A stretch of 64,000 nucleotides of DNA from Cryobacterium sp. PH31-L1. GTDB lineage: Bacteria > Actinomycetota > Actinomycetes > Actinomycetales > Microbacteriaceae. The stretch is taken from NCBI RefSeq assembly GCF_030063145.1, contig NZ_JASISM010000002.1:372001-436000 (forward strand), read 5' to 3'. Shown one piece after another: positions 1-7,014 of this stretch (the first letter of the stretch is position 1; each line of letters starts with the position of its first letter). The translations under genes were made by a program, and so were the position numbers. The notes beneath the pieces were generated by a model, which was not told where the DNA came from, did no database searches, and was given only the letters and a program-made list of their open reading frames with translations.

Positions 1-166
1 GATCGGCCGGAGGTCTACCGCATAAGCCGTTTGGTCTACGTGGCGTCCATCCCAGGCCTTGGGGGCGCCAACCGGCAGTGGCGAAGTGTATGGCCATCTT
101 GCCGACGGTGACTAGTAGGAAAGTGGCAGTTGGAGTCATGCGGCCTTCCTGCCTCTTTCGGAAGGC

Positions 167-637
167 TCAGATGAGGTTCTTGAGCATCTTCACCGAAGTT
201 GTTTCGTACCCCAGCGAGTCGTAGAGCCCCCTGGCGCCGGTGTTGAATCCGAAGACGCTCAGGCCGAGAGAATGCGCACCATGTGAGCGTGCGTATTCCT
301 CGCCGATGAGCATTGCCGCTCTCCCGAAACCATGACCACGCTGGTCAGGGTTGATGACAACGTCCCAGACCCACCACGCCCCTGGATCGGCGCTGACATC
401 CTGTCCGATCCACAGGTATCCCACGGTCGCACCGGCCTCGTTCATGACATGAAAGACCTCATTGCCAGGGCTCGGAGCACCATCCGGGAACGAACGATTC
501 ATGCTCTCCGCCGCTACGCGTTGAGCTTCTTCGTGCGATCGACCCTGGGTAACCAAATCACCGACGAATTCGGTGCAGCTGCGGTCCAACCACGACGGGA
601 ACTCGCTCGTGAGAATTCGCTGAAGAGTCACGGTCAT
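167..637 (-). CDS. GNAT family N-acetyltransferase
   Basis: A 156-residue protein with a single GNAT fold. The acetyl-CoA pyrophosphate-binding loop is visible as QRGHGFGRAAM around residues 99-109, preceded by the beta-4 stretch WVWDVVINPD. A C-terminal NTGARGLYDSLGYE motif is typical of beta-5/alpha-4 in this superfamily. Length is normal for a single-domain GNAT. The substrate cannot be told from sequence. Family members acetylate small amines, antibiotics or protein N-termini. The ATG is preceded by a purine-rich stretch (GGAAGA). No operon partner is evident: the next gene starts about 260 bases away on the other strand. Confidence 0.85.
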   Translation of the reverse strand: MTVTLQRILTSEFPSWLDRSCTEFVGDLVTQGRSHEEAQRVAAESMNRSFPDGAPSPGNEVFHVMNEAGATVGYLWIGQDVSADPGAWWVWDVVINPDQRGHGFGRAAMLIGEEYARSHGAHSLGLSVFGFNTGARGLYDSLGYETTSVKMLKNLI

Positions 638-896
638 CTCTCAATTCTTCCAGACAAGAATCGACACTAGCGCCAGCCCAAGATTGCTCGAATAGGGTTG
701 GGCTATCAGGCGGTCAAAGCGACCCTGGCGTCAGATCGCATGTAACCCATTTCGTCGAAGCGGCGGTCGAATCACACAGGCGCCGGGCACGAGTGTTGTC
801 CTCCGCCGTTCCACACCGCCGAGTTGCGGAGCCCGTCGACCAACCGGCCCTGTAGGCGATCTTGCGCCGCCAGGGTGTCTCGGTTATACAAGGACC

Positions 897-1337
897 ATGG
901 AGAGTCTTCGATTCAGCGTCGATGTGGGCGCTCCGGCGCAGCACGTCTGGAACGTCATGCTCGACCTCGACACCTATCGCGAATGGACGGGCGCCTTCCA
1001 CGAGGGATCGACCTACGAGGGCAGCTGGAACGAGGGTGACGAGATCCGGTTCCTCGGCCCGAACGCCGACGGCACGGCGAGCGGTCTCTTCGGTACCATC
1101 GTCGAGAATCGGCCCCACGAGTTCGTGTCTATCCGCTATCTCGGCGATATCGAGAACGACGTCGAGAACCGCGCGGGGCCCGCCGTCGGGCTGCACGAGA
1201 GCTACTCGTTCAGCGAGACCGACGGGGTGACGACTCTCGTCGTTGAGCTCGAGGTGCCCGACGAGTGGGCCGACGACATGCGCGGCATGTGGGCGGAGGC
1301 CATCGTCACGATCAAACGGTTGGCAGAGCAGGCCTAG
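897..1337 (+). CDS. SRPBCC (START/Bet v1-like) domain protein
   Basis: A 146-residue protein that fits the SRPBCC/polyketide-cyclase-like fold. The N-terminus has the signature pattern APAQHVWNVMLDLDTYREW, followed by alternating strands and a long C-terminal helix (residues about 122-146) that would close the hydrophobic cavity. Such proteins bind hydrophobic ligands or catalyse simple aromatase/cyclase steps. No catalytic residues single out a reaction here. It stands upstream of a small DUF4287 gene on the same strand (120-base gap), so cotranscription is possible but not shown. Confidence 0.8.
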   Translation: MESLRFSVDVGAPAQHVWNVMLDLDTYREWTGAFHEGSTYEGSWNEGDEIRFLGPNADGTASGLFGTIVENRPHEFVSIRYLGDIENDVENRAGPAVGLHESYSFSETDGVTTLVVELEVPDEWADDMRGMWAEAIVTIKRLAEQA

Positions 1338-1457
1338 GTGTGCGAAATCCTGACCCGGTCTGGATTAGCGACAGCCCCGAGAGCGTGGCGAAGGTAGCTT
1401 TCCAGTGGGCGGCACGACCGACCTACAGTTCTCAGCACCACCGGCAGAGGAGTAGAG

Positions 1458-1748
1458 ATGTCATTCCAGGCGTACCTCGACAACATCGAAGACAAGACGG
1501 GACTGACCCCGCGCCAGTTCATCGCGCTGGCCGAGGCGAAGGGTTTCGACGATCCGTCGACGAAAGCTGGGGTGATCGTCGATTGGTTAAGAACGGACTT
1601 CGACTTGGGCCGCGGTTATGCCATGGCTCTGGTGCACGTCATCAAGAACGGCGAAAAGATCGACACCAAGCATGTGGGCACCGGTGCCGCGCACAGCGAC
1701 CCATCCGACACGCTGTGGCTCGACGGGAAACAGAACCGCCCCGCGTGA
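1458..1748 (+). CDS. DUF4287 domain-containing small protein
   Basis: A 96-residue protein. The stretch from residue 3 to about 70 (FQAYLDNIEDKTGLTPRQF, then GVIVDWLRTDFDLGRGYA) matches the pattern I know for DUF4287, a small helical domain of unknown biochemical function common in actinobacteria and often found beside DUF1801/DUF5655 proteins. A GAGGAG ribosome binding site lies seven bases before the ATG. After it the coding signal weakens and the decayed mobile-element zone begins. Confidence 0.8.
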   Translation: MSFQAYLDNIEDKTGLTPRQFIALAEAKGFDDPSTKAGVIVDWLRTDFDLGRGYAMALVHVIKNGEKIDTKHVGTGAAHSDPSDTLWLDGKQNRPA

Positions 1749-2167
1749 GCCATTCGCATCTGGTCGGCGCGTCCAGGATGGGCGCTCGCGGATGGGTGCC
1801 GATGATCGTGTCTTTCATCAAGTTCTCCTGTTTCGAAGGGGATGCTCGGTGTAGTTAACGTTCACGAGAGCCGGGCGGTCAGGTGCACGGTGACGTCGTC
1901 GCCCACGCTCTTCGTGTCGCTAGCTATGCAGAAGGTCCTCGACCGCGTGCCGGCGACCCGCCTGACTGAAGCGGATGCTCGGACCGCCGCCCGCATCGCG
2001 GGGCTGCATCTAGCGATGTCGCACGAAGCCGGGGATTGATCAACTAGCCGGTTCACAAGCGGTCTTTTTCGTATCGGTAACGAATGATCAGTTGTCGTCG
2101 ACGTCAGTTGCACGTGGTCAATCGGAGCCTGCAATTCTCCTGATTCTCGCGGCTGGGATGTCGGTAA
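1749..2167 (+). other. Stretch without a convincing gene
   Basis: Between the DUF4287 gene and the transposase remnant I see no gene with a credible start, ribosome binding site and family motifs. A 65-codon open frame at 1842-2039 (+) ends in a helical-looking segment (LTEADARTAARIAGLHLAMS), but it has no Shine-Dalgarno sequence and I cannot place it in a family. It may be a remnant. Base composition is visibly less GC-rich than in the neighbours from about 2040 onward, as expected at the edge of an inserted element. Confidence 0.4.
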
Positions 2168-2799
2168 ATGAGGAACGGTGAAGTGGCTCGCGTTTCCAAT
2201 GTCAGTGACAACGGCCTGCAATTCAAATCCCGCAAGGACAAAAGCCCGTCTTCTTCCAGGAACGCCTGGCCGCGCTGAACATTCACCAACTCAACTCCCG
2301 ACCCCGACACCCGCAGACCTGCGGGAAGCTTGAGCGCTACCACCGCACCTTCAAAGAGTTCTATGCCGACAACGGCCCCGCTGGCACGATCGAGGAATTG
2401 CAAGAACTGTGTGACCGATTCCGCTGGTACTACAACCACGAACGACCACACCGCGCCCTCAACCAACAGACGCCCTCAGTCGTCTACGACGCATCGCGGA
2501 AGATGACCCCCAGCGACGTGCGCCGCGGAGGAAACACCGGACCGCGCGTGCTGATTGTTTCCGCAAGCGGTTCGATCAAATACCGCAGGCGGCGGATCAA
2601 CGTCGGGATGCCGCTGTCGGGTCAGAAAGTCCGTGTCACCGAAGCGAAAGACTTCGTCATCGTGCACCTCGTCGAAGACGGACGACTACTCCGTGAGATC
2701 GTCGACCTCGGCCCCGTCGGCACCGACCACGGCAACTGCAACAAACGCGGCCGACCCCGAAAGGTCCCGCAGCCCCCAGTTAAACCACGCGAAGGATAA
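2168..2799 (+). pseudogene. IS481-family transposase, 5'-truncated and frameshifted
   Basis: The C-terminal part of a DDE (rve-type) transposase. The first reading frame (from 2168) carries VSDNGLQFKSRKDK, the region around the second catalytic Asp (SDNG). Near 2245 the coding sense moves to the +1 frame, which continues with HQLNSRPRHPQTCGKLERYH (catalytic Glu in GKLERYH), WYYNHERPHRAL and a C-terminal extension ending RGRPRKVPQPP. The order DNG, HPQT.GK.ER and NHERPHRAL is characteristic of IS481/IS3-like integrases. The N-terminal HTH and first Asp are missing, so the gene is dead. Confidence 0.85.
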
Positions 2800-2869
2800 A
2801 CTGTCAGGCATGTCCTGACCACGAAGTGTCAGGGAAGTCCCCGGGTCCTACACATCTATCGTGATCGGG

Positions 2870-2914
2870 TGGCTCAGTTTTCACCGTCGCTTTTGGCTCA
2901 CTTTTCAACCGTCG
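2870..2914 (+). repeat. Direct repeat resembling a transposon end
   Basis: Two near-identical 20/21-base units, TGGCTCAGTTTTCACCGTCG (2870-2889) and TGGCTCACTTTTCAACCGTC plus G (2894-2914), lie 24 bases apart. Spaced direct repeats of this size are what transposase-binding sites look like at the ends of IS21-type elements. No intact IS21 genes are present nearby, so this would be an orphan end. Confidence 0.5.
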
Positions 2915-3066
2915 TCGACACATTTTCGGGCTCCCGCGAACCAACTGTCGCCGTGGGTCGGCGTGGCCAGGTAGATGTTGCCGTCGCCGAACGCGAGCCG
3001 GTTGCGCTGTTTGCCCGTGAGCAGTTCATTCCAGAAGGCGCCTCCCCACTCGCCATGGGGCTGCTT
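2905..3066 (-). pseudogene. Unrecognised protein fragment (C-terminal remnant)
   Basis: On the minus strand an open segment of about 50 codons reads naturally, including HGEWGGAFWNELLTG, NRLAFGDGNIYLATPTHGD and SWFAGARKCVDD before a TGA. Composition and aromatic/glycine spacing look like real protein rather than a shadow frame. A stop codon lies immediately upstream (plus-strand 3067-3069) and there is no start site. I cannot assign a family. It is probably the tail of a gene cut by the adjoining mobile element. Confidence 0.35.
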
Positions 3067-3330
3067 CTATCCGCCACGCGCTCATGAGCCTGGTCTGATT
3101 TGCCATCATCACCCTCGGTGCGAATTCCGCGCCCCGAAGGCTGGCCCATCGGCGCGCGCTTCGCATCGTGTCAGAGTTAGCGCGCCGATCGGTGGCGTCA
3201 CGAGCGTTCGTGCTGATGCTTCGTCCATCGATGTCCACCAACACTGCTTCACCGGTGACATGTCGAACAGTCTTTCGCCGAGCATTGATGCGTTGGCCAC
3301 GCGAGATGGTGTCAGCTGTGTTCTGTGGTG

Positions 3331-4158
3331 CTAGATGCTGCGGTGGTCGCGTACCGCGAGTTCCAGGGCCTCGAGGCCTGGCGCAAGGGCGGCATCCACG
3401 GCCATCGGGTCGGTGATGTTGAGTTCCTGCATCTCGCGTCGACCTTCCGGTGCCGTGTTGATTTCGTGCTCGCCGGCCTCGAGGGCGGTTATCAGGTCGG
3501 TGATGACGTCGTCGAGTGGTCGGCGTCCCCAACCGAGTTCGGCTCCGGCACTCTGTGAGGTCATCATTGCGGTGTCGGTTGCGCCGGGGTACACGGTCGC
3601 AACATGTATGCCCGTTCCGGTCAGCTCGCGGCGGAGTGACTCGCCGAACTGTGAAATACCCGATTTCGTTGCCGCGTAGACCGAATAGAACGGCATCCCC
3701 ACGAGCGCAATTCCGCTGGAAATGTTCAAAAGGATGCTCCCGTTTCCCGTCGCGCTCTGTCGAAGCGCGGGCAGCAGGGTCTTGGTCAACAGAATCGGGG
3801 CGGTGAGGTTCAGATCGATCATCGAGTGAACGTCCGCATCGCTGGTCAATTCGAGCCTGCCTGCGCGCACATTCCCGGCGTTATTGACGAGGAGGTCGAT
3901 GGTGTTCCACGAAGCGACTGCGTGTGCGATTCGTTCAACAGCGCCGCTCTGAGTGAGGTCCTCGACGAGGATGTCGGTGGTTCCGCCTTCGGCGGCAACA
4001 AGACGTGCGGTTTCGGTCAATGTGTCGAGCTGGCGCCCGACAAGAAGGAGATGTCCTCCTCGTCGCCCGAATTCCAGCGCAAGTGCCCGGCCGATGCCCT
4101 GCCCGGCGCCGGTGATGATTCCGCGTCGGTTGTTGAGATTCAGAATGTTCAGGTCCAT
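3331..4158 (-). CDS. Short-chain dehydrogenase/reductase (SDR)
   Basis: A 275-residue classical SDR. The Rossmann motif GAGQGIG is near residue 17, NNAGN follows, and the catalytic Ser (ISSG) and YxxxK (YAATK) lie in the usual order. An NAD(P)-dependent oxidation or reduction of an unknown alcohol or ketone is expected in the cytosol. I place the start at the ATG at 4158, because GGAAAGAAG precedes it at ribosome-binding distance. An in-frame ATG six codons earlier lacks one. It follows a DsrE-like gene on the same strand, and both run away from a divergent TetR regulator, which probably controls them. Confidence 0.88.
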   Translation of the reverse strand: MDLNILNLNNRRGIITGAGQGIGRALALEFGRRGGHLLLVGRQLDTLTETARLVAAEGGTTDILVEDLTQSGAVERIAHAVASWNTIDLLVNNAGNVRAGRLELTSDADVHSMIDLNLTAPILLTKTLLPALRQSATGNGSILLNISSGIALVGMPFYSVYAATKSGISQFGESLRRELTGTGIHVATVYPGATDTAMMTSQSAGAELGWGRRPLDDVITDLITALEAGEHEINTAPEGRREMQELNITDPMAVDAALAPGLEALELAVRDHRSI

Positions 4159-4276
4159 GAGTGCTCTTCTTTCCATTTATTTCGGTCTGTATGACGCTTG
4201 GGAACTCTCAGCCGTCATACCGGGTGCCAGTGGGTGCCAGTGTGTGCCCGAGTGCGCGTACGGGCGGGTGTGTTGC

Positions 4277-4633
4277 TTAGAAGTTGAGGATCTGGTACCC
4301 GTCGACGACTAGATTGCGAATGCTTGCTTCCCCTTTGTTGTCCGTGAGCAGCGCCCATCCGCTGGTGGTGATTGGCTCGGCGACACCGTGGGATGTTGCG
4401 CAAAATCCGCAGGCTCCCAAGATATTGTCCTGAAGAGCGACGGCGAGAGGGTTCATCTTGTGCGCCGGGGCTGAGATGGCTGCCAGGGATTCGACGCCCG
4501 ACCCATCGAAGACGACCACGACGTCGTCACCGGCTGTTTTGAACTCGAGGGCGGTCTTCAGCCCCCGGTACACGCGTGACCCGTCAGAGTTCAGCGGCTC
4601 GTAGATGACGACGGCAATCTTGGTGTGCGACAT
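4277..4633 (-). CDS. DsrE/DsrF-like small protein
   Basis: A 118-residue DsrE-superfamily protein with the alternating beta/alpha pattern (KIAVVIYEP, then DDVVVVFDGSGVESLA) and a conserved-looking cysteine pair in GACGFCATSHG near residue 76. In sulfur-relay members a cysteine in this loop carries persulfide. Many actinobacterial homologues are uncharacterised, so function is open. A strong AGGAGGT ribosome binding site (4641-4647) precedes the ATG. The promoter region just upstream carries two GATC-centred palindromes that look like operators of the divergent TetR gene. Confidence 0.8.
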   Translation of the reverse strand: MSHTKIAVVIYEPLNSDGSRVYRGLKTALEFKTAGDDVVVVFDGSGVESLAAISAPAHKMNPLAVALQDNILGACGFCATSHGVAEPITTSGWALLTDNKGEASIRNLVVDGYQILNF

Positions 4634-4650
4634 GAAATGAACCTCCTAGG

Positions 4651-4693
4651 TAGACCGATCTGGCCACTTACAACTATACCGATCTGTCTGGTA
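4651..4693. promoter_or_regulatory. Tandem TetR-type operators in a divergent promoter
   Basis: Two copies of an imperfect palindrome sit between the DsrE-like and TetR genes: TAGACCGATCTGGCCA (4651-4666) and TATACCGATCTGTCTGGTA (4675-4693). The GATC centres are at 4657-4660 and 4681-4684, 24 bases apart. Combining half-sites gives roughly AGACnGATCnGtCT, a typical length for a TetR-dimer site. Both would overlap promoters running in either direction, consistent with autorepression and repression of the DsrE-SDR unit. Confidence 0.65.
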
Positions 4694-4703
4694 ATCTCAA
4701 GTC

Positions 4704-5258
4704 ATGGAATCCAGCTCCAGTGCCCCCGCGCGTAGCGCCAAGCAACGACTTCTTACTTCCGCGAGCCGTCTCTTTCACGAACGCGGCATCAATGCAACCG
4801 GAATTGACCTGGTTGTTCGTGATGCCGGCGTCGCGAAGGCCAGTCTGTACAACAACTTCGCTAGCAAGGAAGCGCTCGTGGTGGCCTATCTGGAACAGGA
4901 GCTGGAAGGCTGGGTTGAGTCAACTCGCGCTCGTGACGACCGGCTCACTCCGCGGCGGGAGCGGGTGGCAGCACTGTTCGAGGCACTCGCGCGGGCGGTG
5001 GATTCACACGCATACTATGGTTGTCCCTTTACCAACGCGGTGATCGAACTGCCGGAGTGCGCGGCAGTCCGCACGGTCGCGGAGCGATACCGGGCCGCCG
5101 TCCGTGCACATATTGCGGACATCCTCGAGACGGACGCGACCACAAAGGTAGTGTCCCGACTCTTCCTGCTCTATGACGCGGCCACGATGGCGGCGAAGGT
5201 TGATCGCGACGCCGGCCTGGTCCGCGAAGCAAGCATTATGGCTCGGGAACTGGTGTAG
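4704..5258 (+). CDS. TetR/AcrR family transcriptional regulator
   Basis: A 184-residue TetR regulator. The N-terminal HTH (residues about 11-57) reads AKQRLLTSASRLFHERG and then GVAKASLYNNFASKEALV, the canonical recognition-helix pattern. The ligand domain contains the YYGCPFTNAVIELPE signature seen in a subgroup of TetR proteins, with a cysteine in GCPF. The gene diverges from the DsrE-SDR pair. No clear Shine-Dalgarno sequence precedes the ATG, and the distal operator lies only 11 bases upstream, so the transcript may be nearly leaderless. Confidence 0.92.
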   Translation: MESSSSAPARSAKQRLLTSASRLFHERGINATGIDLVVRDAGVAKASLYNNFASKEALVVAYLEQELEGWVESTRARDDRLTPRRERVAALFEALARAVDSHAYYGCPFTNAVIELPECAAVRTVAERYRAAVRAHIADILETDATTKVVSRLFLLYDAATMAAKVDRDAGLVREASIMARELV

Positions 5259-5517
5259 TCGGGAACGTCTCGTTCGTGCGCCCGCGCAGGACGAGTGCTC
5301 CGACGGTGAAATGGGCGGCATCCACTTGAAAGTTGACTGCGTCCATATCGATGTCGCTAGTCGGACGGCGGAGGCGATACGCAGCCAGCAGCACGCCGCC
5401 CTTCAACACGAAGTCATCCTGGTAGGTTGTCTGAGCGAGTCTGCTCAAGCGGCTGAGACGGGCTTCACGGATGGCCGTTTCCGCGGTGCGCTTGGCTCGG
5501 GGATCCGTTTCAAAGGC
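5236..5517 (-). pseudogene. AbiEii/AbiGii-type nucleotidyltransferase toxin remnant
   Basis: The minus-strand frame reads RLSRLAQTTYQDDFVLKGGV and then LRRPTSDIDMDA, the N-terminal nucleotidyltransferase motif (KGG...D.D) of type IV abortive-infection toxins. Only about 90 codons are open. A stop (5518-5520) interrupts the N-terminal side, and after DIDMDAVNF the sequence soon ends, whereas intact AbiEii proteins are usually over 200 residues. It overlaps the 3' end of the TetR gene by 23 bases. I read it as a decayed defence toxin, not a working gene. Confidence 0.7.
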
Positions 5518-5574
5518 CTAGATCGGGCAGGAGATCACGGACGGCAGAGGCCTGCCGGCACCGACTCGGGGTCA

Positions 5575-5727
5575 TCAATCCACGGGGCGTTGCACCGTGA
5601 TCGGTGACGTCTCCGGGTCGGCAGCGCCAGAGCTGGTGTCCTGCGCAACGTGATGCAGCTCGTCGTAGAGATGAACGGCCGACTCTTCTTTCAGGCGCTC
5701 CCACGTGGAGTTCGATACGTGTTTCAT
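5575..5727 (-). CDS. Small protein, 50 residues, upstream of the AbiEii remnant
   Basis: A short frame starting ATG AAA CAC and reading MKHVSNSTWERLKEESAVHL then YDELHHVAQD, ending in a TGA. The N-terminal two thirds looks like a genuine acidic amphipathic helix, but there is no strong ribosome binding site. It lies immediately upstream of the toxin remnant on the same strand, where an antitoxin or the toxin N-terminus would be expected. I do not recognise a family. It could be the surviving start of a longer, broken protein. Confidence 0.4.
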   Translation of the reverse strand: MKHVSNSTWERLKEESAVHLYDELHHVAQDTSSGAADPETSPITVQRPVD

Positions 5728-5957
5728 GGTTTAGCGCTCCGTTCGTCCCCCGACGGGATCAACATCTATTATCCTCGCCCGCCAACGGGAGTTGAGCCGG
5801 GAGAAGGCAACCAGTGGGCCGGGAATACACCCCGAACGGCCGCGAACAGGATCCGAAGGATCGCGCCCGAAATGGTAGCGAAATGAGAAGACATCAACTA
5901 ATGTAAAGATGCCGTCCAGGACCCCGATTGCACACGAGAGAACTTTGGGGGTTCGCC

Positions 5958-6326
5958 ATGCGAGCACGTGTTCAACTGACCCGCACAATCGGGCCGAGTG
6001 AGGGGCCCAGCGCCGGTGGAGTGTCGGCCATGGATGCCGATGCGGTTGAGAAGATGCTGCAGCGCTCAGCCTTGGGCAACCGCCGGGCGTTTGCCCAGCT
6101 GTACGACATCATGGCGCTCCCCATTTACGCGGTGATTCTCACGCGCACCACGAATCAGGCCCAAGCGGAACGGCTGCTGCTCGAGGTCTTTCTGGGCCTG
6201 TGGGAGCGCTGCCCGCTGTATCCACAAATCCGCCGCAGTGCCGTGCCCTGGATTCTGGCGTACGCCGAGCAGGCGGCCGAATATGACGAACTGGTGCCGC
6301 CGGCGTCTACTTCCAGATATTCGTGA
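5958..6326 (+). CDS. Sigma-70 region-2-like protein lacking region 4
   Basis: A 122-residue protein whose core (ALGNRRAFAQLYDIMALPIY, then ERLLLEVFLGLWERCPLYP) matches the start of ECF sigma factors: sigma 1.1/2.1 helices with the A-F-A-Q-L-Y-D pattern, then a region 2.2-like helix. Normal ECF factors run on to about 180-200 residues with a DNA-binding region 4. Here the frame stops soon after WILAYAEQA. The GTTCGCC-ATG start at 5958 has GGGGG at ribosome-binding distance. It may be a truncated sigma factor or a decoy that binds RNA polymerase or an anti-sigma factor. Its last 20 bases overlap the convergent phosphoesterase pseudogene. Confidence 0.6.
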   Translation: MRARVQLTRTIGPSEGPSAGGVSAMDADAVEKMLQRSALGNRRAFAQLYDIMALPIYAVILTRTTNQAQAERLLLEVFLGLWERCPLYPQIRRSAVPWILAYAEQAAEYDELVPPASTSRYS

Positions 6327-6881
6327 TGGGCGTGGCGGCGACGCCGAGTGGCGGCAGACCGAAGGCCGCCTCGATCGTGTGGAGTGCCGAGTGGTGGTTC
6401 ACGTACCGGTCGTAGCGGCCGGCGACGACTTGCTGCCCCTCGAACAACGTAAGAATCTGATTTCCGGCGAAGCCGTCGTTCTCATCCCAGGTGATGATAA
6501 GCAGGGAATTGTGTGTCAGTGCCCATGTTGCGTACGGGCCAATGTTGGTCTCAAGCCAGGCATCGCCACGGGCGACGCTGCCGAGAAGGTGTGCGGGCAG
6601 GAACTGTCGGTCGCGAGCGACTTCCCTGCCCACAGCGCCAGATAATTCGGCTGGGACGGATGCGTGACCCCGTGCGAATTGGTCATCACCGCCGACTTGG
6701 CCCGCAGGCTCGTGAGATAGGGCTCATCGGCGACCTGGCTGTACGAGTGGTTCTCGAGCACAACGATCACGACGTGAGCGGGTCGCGGCGGGGTCTTCGC
6801 GAACGCCACCTCCGGCTGGCGAGCCCAGAGTCCAACGCACAGCAATGCCAGCAGGGCAGCGGATGCGAAGACGCGTTTCAT
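6307..6881 (-). pseudogene. Secreted phosphoesterase, internally deleted
   Basis: The N-terminal part has a Sec signal peptide (first about 28 residues) followed by HVVIVVLENHSY and THPSQPNYLALWAG...SCPHTF, hallmarks of the phosphoesterase/phospholipase C family (PF04185) found in secreted acid phosphatases. The C-terminal part, GDAWLETNIGPYATWALTHN and IITWDENDG, is in another frame. Between SCPHTF and the ARGDAWL segment roughly 80 family residues are missing and the junction shifts the frame, so the gene is a deletion pseudogene. The original ribosome binding site (GAGGAG) and start are intact. Confidence 0.85.
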
Positions 6882-7014
6882 GAAGACTCCTCACGCAAAT
6901 ACTATGCCCGTGCTGAGCGGAGAGTGCCGCACAGTTCACCCGCCCGTTACCCGCAAGTTCTAGACTGATACTTTCGCGGCGTCCCGTACTGCCACGACCT
7001 GAACGAGGAGTCGT

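Noticed and set aside
1862..2221. A 119-codon minus-strand frame before the transposase remnant
   Set aside because: No motif or ribosome binding site, and it overlaps the transposase remnant in a shadow frame.
3109..3300. A short minus-strand frame that looked like transposase
   Set aside because: Two competing frames read equally well and neither contains recognisable DDE or HTH motifs.
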